Source: an uncultured Prevotella sp. (lineage in GTDB: Bacteria > Bacteroidota > Bacteroidia > Bacteroidales > Bacteroidaceae). From it: a stretch of DNA of 12,235 bases. Each line of letters begins with the position of its first letter. Position 1 is the stretch's first letter. Location: positions 1 through 12,235 of the forward strand of contig CALFUF010000021.1 of assembly GCA_937916405.1 (NCBI GenBank), in the 5' to 3' direction. Position numbers and translations under genes: made by a program. The notes under the pieces are model-generated. The model saw nothing but the letters and a program-made list of their open reading frames with translations. It ran no database searches and was not told the DNA's origin. Shown here piece after piece: positions 1 through 4,362 of the stretch.

Positions 1-887
1 TAAATCCTGAGACCGGCATGCCGTTGCATGAGCTTGGTTCCTCTGTGTGCACCAGCCTGTCAGAGTTAGAGAGCAATGGCTACGGCAAGCGTATCTATTC
101 ACGCATAGCCGGTAGCCTGACAGCAGCAGGCTGGCAGCGTTGGCAGGGCTCTGAGGGTCCTGAGATTATATATAATCCTGCTACGGGCTATTATTACCTC
201 TTCGTGGCATACGATGAGCTGGCTTACAAGTATAACACGCGTGTGCTGCGCTCCAAGAGCATCAGTGGGCCGTTTGTTGACATCACGGGTGCTGACCGTA
301 CCGCTAATCCTGGAGTGGCATACCCAATAGTGACCCATCCTTATAAGTGGTTCTATTCACCAACCACATGGGTGGGTATCTCACACGTTGCTGTCTTTGC
401 TGACGCAGAGAATAATTGGTATCTTGCGTGTCAGGGCCGTATGGAGGATGCTGACAATGGTACGCTGAATGCTAATATGCTGTGTCATCTGCGCAGGATA
501 CTGTGGACTGAGGACGGCTGGCCTATCGTAGTGCCGGAGCGTTATGGTGACGTGCCTCAATTGCCCATCGAGACAGATGAGATTGCGGGCATGTATGACT
601 TTATAGACCTGTTCTACACGAATGGCAAGAGCGATGCTGCCGGTCAGGATATAGCGTGCCAGGGTGTTGCAACGCGTCTGTTAGAAGACGGAACCGTAAA
701 GGGCGATGTGTATAACGGTCAGAAGTGGAGTTTTGATGAGGCATCAAGCACTCTCACCATTGGCTCGCAGAAATTCATCGTAACCCGCGAGGTGGACTAT
801 GACTCTGATGCCCGCAAGCCGACAATCGTATTCTGCGCCTACAGTTCAAATGGTCAGCACACCTACTGGGGCAAGCGCAAATTCTGA
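1..887 (+). CDS. GH43 arabinan endo-1,5-alpha-L-arabinosidase, C-terminal part (5' end outside window)
   Basis: The reading frame is open from the left edge (first full codon at 3), so the Met at 18 is internal and the start lies outside the window; 294 residues are visible. The SEGPEIIYN segment followed by GYYYLFV (visible residues 50-68) is the usual surrounding of the GH43 catalytic acid, here Glu51. SISGPF near residues 86-91 is a common GH43 blade motif. GISHVAVF carries a His (128) in the place of the metal-binding His of arabinanases. After about residue 165 the chain looks like the beta-sandwich found C-terminal to such arabinanases. The expected role is cleavage of alpha-1,5-linked arabinan of pectin outside the cytoplasm. 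The catalytic base and any signal peptide would be upstream and cannot be checked. TGA is followed directly by an in-frame TAA. Family assignment is fairly sure; endo-arabinanase specificity is inferred. Confidence 0.85.
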   Translation, partial: NPETGMPLHELGSSVCTSLSELESNGYGKRIYSRIAGSLTAAGWQRWQGSEGPEIIYNPATGYYYLFVAYDELAYKYNTRVLRSKSISGPFVDITGADRTANPGVAYPIVTHPYKWFYSPTTWVGISHVAVFADAENNWYLACQGRMEDADNGTLNANMLCHLRRILWTEDGWPIVVPERYGDVPQLPIETDEIAGMYDFIDLFYTNGKSDAAGQDIACQGVATRLLEDGTVKGDVYNGQKWSFDEASSTLTIGSQKFIVTREVDYDSDARKPTIVFCAYSSNGQHTYWGKRKF

Positions 888-890
888 TAA

Positions 891-914
891 AAGAAAAAAA
901 AAGGATTTTTTCTT
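891..914. repeat. Perfect 9-bp A/T inverted repeat after the GH43 gene
   Basis: AAGAAAAAA (891-899) pairs perfectly with TTTTTTCTT (906-914) around a 6-nt loop. It starts three bases after the tandem stops of the GH43 gene and its right arm runs into the -33 element of the rplS promoter. It could be a weak terminator for the upstream gene or simply the A/T-rich upstream part of a strong promoter. No G/C stem supports intrinsic termination. Confidence 0.4.
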
Positions 915-943
915 GCATATCTCAAAACTTAGTTGTACCTTTG
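913..943 (+). promoter_or_regulatory. Bacteroidetes-type promoter for rplS
   Basis: A -33 TTG (913-915) and a -7 box TACCTTTG (936-943), which matches the Bacteroidetes consensus TAnnTTTG, are separated by 20 nt, within the normal 19-21. Transcription would start near 948, leaving a leader of about 95 nt before rplS. The match is read directly; the start site is inferred. Confidence 0.75.
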
Positions 944-947
944 CATC

Positions 948-1044
948 CGCTTTTGCCATAAATGGCGCAAATCGTCACCGCTGGCACTCGACCAAGTGGC
1001 GTATAATACAGTAAACATCAATCACATAAACATTTGAAATCGAA
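948..1044 (+). promoter_or_regulatory. 5' leader of rplS with a hairpin, possible r-protein autoregulatory leader
   Basis: The predicted untranslated leader holds a hairpin: TTTGCCAT (952-959) pairs with ATGGCGCAAA (962-971) with one bulged G around a 2-nt loop. A second, weaker stem is possible between CCGCT (978-982) and AGTGG (995-999). The last 45 nt before the ATG are A-rich and unstructured, with no Shine-Dalgarno. L19 leaders with structured RNA are described in Flavobacteria; whether this is an equivalent is a guess. Confidence 0.35.
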
Positions 1045-1404
1045 ATGGATTTAATCAAAGTTGCTGAAGAAGCATTTGCAACCGGCAAACAGTTCCCTTC
1101 CTTCAAGGCTGGTGACACTGTAACTGTCGCTTACAAAATTATCGAGGGTTCCAAGGAGCGTATCCAGCTCTACCGTGGCGTTGTCATCAAGATCAGCGGT
1201 CATCAGGAGAAGAAGCGCTTCACCGTTCGTAAGATGTCTGGTACCGTTGGTGTAGAGCGTATCTTCCCCATCGAGTCTCCTAACATCGAGAGCATCGAGG
1301 TCAACAAGGTTGGTAAGGTTCGTCGCGCTAAGCTTTACTATCTGCGCAAGCTCACTGGTAAGGCTGCCCGTATCAAGGAGAAGCGTCGCAACGTGGGTGA
1401 GTAA
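1045..1404 (+). CDS. rplS: 50S ribosomal protein L19
   Basis: A 119-residue protein of typical L19 length. Recognisable blocks are FKAGDTVTVAYKIIEG (20-35), ERIQLYRGVVIKISG (38-52), FTVRKMSGTVGVERIFPIESPNIESIEV (59-86) and the basic C-terminal AKLYYLRKLTGKAARIKEKR (95-114). L19 sits at the 30S-50S interface of the ribosome. It stands alone here between its own promoter and a strong terminator, not in the rpsP-rimM-trmD-rplS cluster seen in many bacteria. The ATG is preceded by an A-rich stretch and no Shine-Dalgarno, as is normal in Bacteroidetes. Codon use favours the C-ending and CGT codons of highly expressed genes. The next upstream gene (GH43) is functionally unrelated. Confidence 0.97.
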   Translation: MDLIKVAEEAFATGKQFPSFKAGDTVTVAYKIIEGSKERIQLYRGVVIKISGHQEKKRFTVRKMSGTVGVERIFPIESPNIESIEVNKVGKVRRAKLYYLRKLTGKAARIKEKRRNVGE

Positions 1405-1426
1405 TTCCCCTCGACCTGTACAACAT

Positions 1427-1463
1427 AAAAAGAGACATTCCTTCCGGATGTCTCTTTTTATTT
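1427..1463 (+). terminator. Intrinsic terminator of rplS, usable from both strands
   Basis: AAAAAGAGACAT (1427-1438) pairs perfectly with ATGTCTCTTTTT (1448-1459) over 12 bp around a short loop; inside it CC/GG can add two more pairs past one bulge. The right arm gives a T-run for plus-strand transcripts and the left arm gives one for minus-strand transcripts. It separates rplS from the convergent small gene, whose stop codon (1458-1460) lies inside the right arm. Confidence 0.9.
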
Positions 1464-1655
1464 TCTCTGCTTCTCTCCTACCTCGTAGTTCTCCTCGCCA
1501 TCGCCCTCTCCATGCAGTGCCTCCTGGAACGACTCCCAGTCCTGGTAACCAGCCAGCAGCGACAGCCTGTCGAGGGTCTTATGGTTGGGTTTCCTCAACA
1601 GCTCGTGCTCTACCGCCTCCAACAATTTGCGTAAAGCGTGTCTCTTTTTCTCCAT
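1458..1655 (-). CDS. Small hypothetical protein (65 aa), helical, downstream of the BASS transporter
   Basis: I do not recognise a named family. The 65 residues are predicted to be mostly helical. A basic start (MEKKRHALRKLLEAVEHELL) is followed by HKTLDRLSLLAGYQDWESFQEAL (residues 25-47), whose LDRLSLLAGY-x-DWESF pattern resembles the second half of a small DNA-binding or adaptor helical bundle. The last 17 residues are acidic then basic and look disordered. The ATG lies 24 nt after the stop of the BASS gene on the same strand, so the two are probably co-transcribed. The stop codon is inside the shared terminator. The conserved look of the central block and the tight spacing argue for a real gene; function is unknown. 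Confidence 0.65.
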   Translation of the reverse strand: MEKKRHALRKLLEAVEHELLRKPNHKTLDRLSLLAGYQDWESFQEALHGEGDGEENYEVGEKQRK

Positions 1656-1679
1656 GATTGTCTATTTTTACTTATTATA

Positions 1680-2600
1680 TTACTTCCTTCTATAAAGATA
1701 AGCCACGGCAGCACCTGACAGGTTATGCCACACACTGAAGATGGCTCCTGGGATGGATGCCAACGGATAGGCAGCGAAATGGATGGTGGCAAGACTGCTT
1801 GCCAGTCCTGAGTTCTGCATGCCGACCTCGATGGATATCGCCCTCTTCTTCGAGTCTGCCAGCCTAAGCGCACTCCCTATCAAGTAACCTAAACTCAGAC
1901 CGCAGATATTGTGAAGCATCACCACCACAACGATCAGCATACCACCAGCCATCAGCTTATCGGCATTTGCAGCGATAACGATGGAAACGATAAAGGCAAT
2001 GGCTATCGATGAGAACGCAGGGAGATAGTCGGTGGCTTTCTCTGTGAACTTTGGAGAGAGCCACTTGACAAACAATCCCACGACGATGGGCAGTATGACC
2101 ACGCAGAGAATGCTCAGGAACATACTCATCACATCCACATCGACACTCTTACCAGCCAATGCCCATGTCAGCAGCGGAGTCAGGAACGGAGCCAACAGGG
2201 TTGAGACACCCGTCATTCCTACAGAGAGCGCCAGGTCGCCTTTTGCCAGATAGGTGATCACGTTGGAGGCTGTACCACCAGGACAACAGCCTACCAGTAC
2301 CACCCCCAGAGCGAGTGCCTCGTCAAGTTGAAACAGTTTTGCCAATGCCCATGCCAGTAGTGGCATGACGGTAAACTGTGCCAGACAGCCTAAGAGAATA
2401 TCCTTCGGACGACTGAAAACAATCTTGAAATCCTGTAGGTTCAACGTCAGTCCCATGCCAAACATCACTACTCCCAGCAGGTAGTTGATGACTGTCGGAC
2501 GTACTTGCCCCAGTACTTCAGGGTATGCCAGTGCCAGCAATGCCGCGGCAAGCACCAGTATGCCCATGTATTCAGATATGTAGTGGCATAGTCTCTTCAT
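1680..2600 (-). CDS. Bile acid:sodium symporter (BASS) family transporter
   Basis: A 306-residue, very hydrophobic protein with about nine or ten membrane segments, the usual BASS length. Family marks are GVVMFGMGLTLNLQDF (43-58), CCPGGTASNVITYLAKGDLALSV (105-127), which corresponds to the first unwound helix at the sodium and substrate site, and the second crossover IEVGMQNSGLA (257-267) with Glu258 and Gln262. It should carry an organic anion into the cell with sodium. The substrate cannot be told from sequence: bile acids, pantoate and keto acids are all known in the family. A Met codon exists 12 codons further upstream, but it would lie upstream of the promoter -7 box at 2606-2613, so I start at 2600 (MKRLCHYISEYMG). 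The small gene at 1458-1655 follows 24 nt downstream. Confidence 0.88.
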   Translation of the reverse strand: MKRLCHYISEYMGILVLAAALLALAYPEVLGQVRPTVINYLLGVVMFGMGLTLNLQDFKIVFSRPKDILLGCLAQFTVMPLLAWALAKLFQLDEALALGVVLVGCCPGGTASNVITYLAKGDLALSVGMTGVSTLLAPFLTPLLTWALAGKSVDVDVMSMFLSILCVVILPIVVGLFVKWLSPKFTEKATDYLPAFSSIAIAFIVSIVIAANADKLMAGGMLIVVVVMLHNICGLSLGYLIGSALRLADSKKRAISIEVGMQNSGLASSLATIHFAAYPLASIPGAIFSVWHNLSGAAVAYLYRRK

Positions 2601-2603
2601 AGT

Positions 2604-2689
2604 TGCAAAGATACGATTAAGTGAGAAGAAAACCAAATATTATTTGAGTTTTCTCGAACGTGAGTACCTTCGACCGAAGGTCAAAGGTA
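2604..2689 (-). repeat. 86-bp promoter module, copy A (reads toward BASS)
   Basis: Read on the minus strand, these 86 bases match 4262-4347 on the plus strand at 79 of 86 positions with no gap (7 substitutions). The copy begins with a TACCTTTG -7 box (2682-2689), continues through a GACC-TTC-GGTC mini-hairpin that can alternatively pair as ACCTTCG/CGAAGGT, then GTTCGAGAAAA, and ends just after a second complete promoter (TTTG, 20 nt, TATCTTTG). Upstream of the first -7 box a TTG sits 19 nt away, so two promoters in tandem are possible. Similarity stops sharply at both ends. Confidence 0.85.
2606..2637 (-). promoter_or_regulatory. Promoter of the BASS gene, almost abutting the start codon
   Basis: On the minus strand TTTG (2634-2637) and TATCTTTG (2606-2613) are spaced by exactly 20 nt, a full match to the Bacteroidetes consensus. 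The start codon of the BASS gene is at 2598-2600, five bases below the -7 box, so the transcript would begin at or next to the ATG. This promoter forms the downstream end of repeat copy A. Confidence 0.75.
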
Positions 2690-2754
2690 GTGCAAACCGA
2701 GCAAAGAACAAAATAAATTCATTTATTTTTGATTTCGATCATCGAGGAAGCGGT

Positions 2755-2773
2755 ACCTTCGACCCTCGAAGGT
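2755..2773. repeat. Perfect 8-bp hairpin ACCTTCGA/TCGAAGGT
   Basis: ACCTTCGA (2755-2762) and TCGAAGGT (2766-2773) pair perfectly around CCC. The same TACCTTCGACC core occurs in promoter module copy A (2664-2675 region), and a diverged form is in copy B. It stands immediately left of the 22-bp palindrome array. Confidence 0.75.
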
Positions 2774-2786
2774 GGCACCTTCCTGT

Positions 2787-2851
2787 TTGTTCCATAGGGT
2801 GGAACATTTTGTTCCATGGGGTGGAACAACTTGTTCCATGGCATGGAACAA
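2787..2851. repeat. Three palindromes in tandem, period 22 bp
   Basis: Three 21-bp palindromic units start at 2787, 2809 and 2831. Each has a left arm TTGTTCCAT and a right arm close to GTGGAACAA; the third unit (2831-2851) is a perfect palindrome around GGC. Spacers are one base. Open frames through this block on both strands encode only the repeated residues of the palindromes and are not credible genes. Confidence 0.85.
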
Positions 2852-2887
2852 ATGATCCCCTTCTTTCGGATAAAACGTCCCTATGCC

Positions 2888-2924
2888 TGGAATGATTGAT
2901 TCCAATGCTTGGAATAATCAATCG
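2888..2924. repeat. Further palindromes with a GGAAT/ATTCC core
   Basis: TGGAAT (2888-2893) pairs with ATTCCA (2899-2904). A second, overlapping inverted repeat runs from GATTGATTCCAA to TTGGAATAATCAATC (about 2894-2924), with a 3-nt length difference between arms. The TTCCA/TGGAA core is shared with the 22-bp array just upstream, so these look like diverged members of the same palindrome family. Confidence 0.7.
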
Positions 2925-2975
2925 GAGTTCCTCCTCTCTCCCAATAGGCAAATAGAAGAATGGGGGTACAACCAC

Positions 2976-3158
2976 GTTTTTTACCCCATTTTAGGGTCAA
3001 AAACGGCATTTAGCGGCAACTAACGGCAACGATTTTTCGTCCTTGTCACCTGCAACCGACTGATATTCAAACACTTTTGCAAGGCGGCAACGGTGACAAG
3101 GGTAAAAAATTACGGGTAGGGAAAACGACTGGCAGAATTTTTGCTCTGCCAGTCGTTT
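2976..3158. repeat. Gene-free stretch with nested inverted repeats
   Basis: No credible gene is seen from 2640 to 3317. Within 2976-3158 the pairs are TTTTTTACCC (about 2976-2985) with GGGTAAAAAA (about 3101-3110), and CCTTGTCACC (3042-3051) with GGTGACAAGG (3093-3102), the two right arms merging into one block. GGCAAC occurs three times (about 3016, 3026, 3087). A perfect 14-bp stem, AAACGACTGGCAGA (3123-3136) with its complement (3145-3158), follows; T-runs on either side are short, so it could end transcripts from either direction. Confidence 0.6.
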
Positions 3159-3225
3159 GATTGTTCATGAAATTATGGATTCCTCAGCCCCCAACATTCC
3201 GTTTTGCTGTTGAAGGAGTTAAATG

Positions 3226-3262
3226 AAAAGGCACTACATTCAAATTTTGCAGTGCCTTTTTA
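3226..3262 (-). terminator. Intrinsic terminator downstream of the lipoprotein gene
   Basis: AAAAGGCACT (3226-3235) pairs with AGTGCCTTTT (3251-3260), 10 bp perfect, around a 15-nt A/T-rich loop. For minus-strand transcripts the stem is followed by TTTT then CATTT; for plus-strand transcripts by TTTTTATTT. It lies 56 nt past the stop codon of the lipoprotein gene, for which it is the likely terminator. Confidence 0.75.
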
Positions 3263-3317
3263 TTTAGAGAAATTGATATACTGTCTTTATGATTTTTGAT
3301 ATTCCAATAAAAGATTG

Positions 3318-3731
3318 TTAATTGAGTTTTTGATAACTGCCATCAAAAGGAAAATCTTTCACGGTCAGATTGACATCACCATTCACATTGATTGTCAAAA
3401 AGTTGCCTTTAACATATATTTCTGCTCTATAAGTTTTACCGTTATAAGTAATATCTGCCCAATCATCTCCGAGAGCACGCATCGTAGCGTTGTATTTGCT
3501 GCCATTAGACATAGTCCAAGTCATATCTCCAGATGATGTGATAACAAGAATTGTTCCTTCTTCAACAATTGTGCTTGACCTATATGTTTCAGGATATGTA
3601 CAACTCCATTTTCCTATGTATTCGACAATTGCAGAGTTGTTCACGTCATCATCATCGCTACCACATGAAGCCAACATTGGCATCATCAAAACTGTGAGCA
3701 TCAATATGCTCAAGGATAATAAATTTTTCAT
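3318..3731 (-). CDS. Small lipoprotein with surface-export-type acidic motif (137 aa), lipocalin-like
   Basis: The N-terminus is a signal peptide ending in a clear lipobox, L20-A21-S22-C23, with lipidation expected on Cys23. The following GSDDDD is the acidic stretch typical of Bacteroidetes lipoproteins sent to the cell surface. The mature part (about 115 residues) starts with YIGKWSCTYPETY and then alternates short beta strands and turns (TILVITSSGDMTWTMSNGSKY, FLTINVNGDVNLTVKDF), suggesting a small lipocalin-like barrel of the kind often seen in Bacteroidales lipoproteins. The function is unknown. Codons are AT-rich compared with the flanking genes. The start codon is 37 nt below the T-run of the ncRNA terminator (3769-3774); I see no strong -7 box in that gap, so expression may depend on readthrough from the ncRNA promoter. 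Confidence 0.75.
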   Translation of the reverse strand: MKNLLSLSILMLTVLMMPMLASCGSDDDDVNNSAIVEYIGKWSCTYPETYRSSTIVEEGTILVITSSGDMTWTMSNGSKYNATMRALGDDWADITYNGKTYRAEIYVKGNFLTINVNGDVNLTVKDFPFDGSYQKLN

Positions 3732-3768
3732 AATTGTTTTTAATATTTAAAATGTATTATATATATAC

Positions 3769-3799
3769 AAAAAACGTGGACTACTTACTTCGTCTACGT
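3769..3799 (-). terminator. Intrinsic terminator of the ncRNA unit
   Basis: Read on the minus strand, ACGT-A-GAC (3799-3792) pairs with GTC-C-ACGT (3781-3774) around a 10-nt loop with one mismatch, and six T residues follow (3774-3769). A longer-range alternative stem uses the same right arm with 3838-3850. Confidence 0.6.
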
Positions 3800-4019
3800 C
3801 TTCTGAGGTATCGGCAAACACCTGTATTGCTTAAACGAGTAAAGTCCACGCTTTGCAGCGCGAACTATCTACTTCAGTCCTTGCAATATCTATGATTATT
3901 TTGCCGATTTATCAGAAGACAAGAATCAAAAGTGGATGTTCATCCTATATGTCCTTAATTGAAATTTATCTCAGCCCATAGGCAATAATGTTTAAAAGTC
4001 ATACAAGTTATTTATTGTA
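3769..4019 (-). ncRNA. Candidate structured small RNA (about 250 nt), possibly 6S-like
   Basis: On the minus strand this stretch has a perfect-consensus promoter ahead of it (4024-4055), no reading frame of note, and a hairpin plus T6 at its end. Its core is a long imperfect stem: 3900-3920 pairs with 3798-3818 (18 of 21 positions; GTCTTCTGA with TCAGAAGAC, and ATCGGCAAA with TTTGCCGAT). Inside are ATTGC/GCAAT pairs, an unpaired region, and an apical hairpin (3843-3866) of 10 bp closed by a GCAA tetraloop. A rod with an open middle is the shape of 6S RNA, and a Bacteroidetes version (6S-Flavo) is known. I cannot confirm that identity; a cis-acting leader of the lipoprotein gene 37 nt downstream is the alternative. 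Confidence 0.6.
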
Positions 4020-4023
4020 ACTG

Positions 4024-4055
4024 CAAAGATACAAAGAATTTAGAAATACTACAAA
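4024..4055 (-). promoter_or_regulatory. Promoter of the ncRNA unit
   Basis: On the minus strand TTTG (4052-4055) and TATCTTTG (4024-4031) are separated by exactly 20 nt, an ideal Bacteroidetes promoter. Transcription would begin near 4019 and run leftward through the structured RNA. No protein start lies within 250 nt downstream, which is why I call a non-coding transcript. Confidence 0.75.
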
Positions 4056-4199
4056 GGATTTAAAGAAAAAAGTCGTTTAATTACAACTTACTCAATTCCA
4101 AAGCCATCAGGTTCATTTGCTGGCACATATAGGCTGTTAGAGGTTTCTTTACCTCATTCAATTGTACGTACTTCTATGTTGCTGTGTCACACTTTTCGC

Positions 4200-4241
4200 A
4201 ACAAAGATAGTCCATTCTTTAGAATGATTCGTATCTTTGTT
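4200..4241. repeat. Double inverted repeat built from opposed -7 boxes
   Basis: AACAAAGATA (4200-4209) pairs perfectly with TATCTTTGTT (4232-4241); nested between them ATTCT (4214-4218) pairs with AGAAT (4221-4225) around TT. The outer arms contain TATCTTTG, a -7 box, on opposite strands. No well-spaced -33 element is seen for either box, so a divergent promoter is not established. The rest of 4056-4199 shows no gene or strong structure. Confidence 0.6.
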
Positions 4242-4269
4242 GATGATTTAAAATAAAGTTGTACCTTTG
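4240..4269 (+). promoter_or_regulatory. Upstream candidate promoter of purH
   Basis: TTG (4240-4242) and TACCTTTG (4262-4269) are 19 nt apart. The -7 box is the first element of repeat copy B; the -33 lies outside the repeat. A transcript would start near 4274 and carry the GACC-TTC-GGTC hairpin in its leader of about 90 nt. Confidence 0.55.
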
Positions 4270-4347
4270 ACCTTCGGTCGAAGATACTCCTGTTCGAGAA
4301 AACCCAATTAAGATTTGGTTTTCTTCTCACTTATTCGTATCTTTGCA
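4262..4347 (+). repeat. 86-bp promoter module, copy B (reads toward purH)
   Basis: This is the plus-strand partner of 2604-2689: 79 of 86 positions identical, no gaps. Sequence conservation starts at the TACCTTTG -7 box and ends two bases after the second -7 box. The copies are in opposite orientation about 1.57 kb apart and both drive transcription outward. Differences include AGGTACTCAC versus AGATACTCCT in the region after the mini-hairpin. Confidence 0.85.
4314..4345 (+). promoter_or_regulatory. Main promoter of purH
   Basis: TTTG (4314-4317), 20 nt, TATCTTTG (4338-4345): a full consensus match. The start of transcription would be near 4350, giving a leader of only about 13 to 22 nt depending on which ATG is used. 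Confidence 0.75.
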
Positions 4348-4362
4348 GACAGAAACAAATAA

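Noticed and set aside
18..20. ATG at 18 as the start of the GH43 gene
   Set aside because: The frame is open to the left edge, and the catalytic base and signal peptide are missing, so this Met is internal.
1610..1873. Minus-strand frame of 87 codons overlapping the BASS gene end and the small gene
   Set aside because: It overlaps the 3' end of the clear BASS reading frame in another phase, and its arginine- and tryptophan-rich composition is typical of a shadow frame.
2787..2924. CRISPR array
   Set aside because: Units are palindromes separated by a single base, with no unique spacers of 30 bp or more and no cas genes.
2644..2975. Open frames of 60 to 83 codons on both strands through the palindrome array
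   Set aside because: They translate the palindromes themselves (repeated FHPMEQ or VPWHG-like words), overlap one another on both strands, and have no domain or good start context.
3223..3267. A 14-codon frame MKRHYIQILQCLFI with GGAG upstream, coinciding with the 3226-3262 hairpin
   Set aside because: It resembles a leader peptide, but its codons are the terminator stem itself and no downstream plus-strand gene follows for more than 1 kb. Probably chance.
3769..4019. tmRNA, SRP RNA, RNase P RNA or tRNA
   Set aside because: No tRNA-like ends with CCA, no SRP loop motif and no RNase P core are visible; length and rod-like fold fit those classes poorly.
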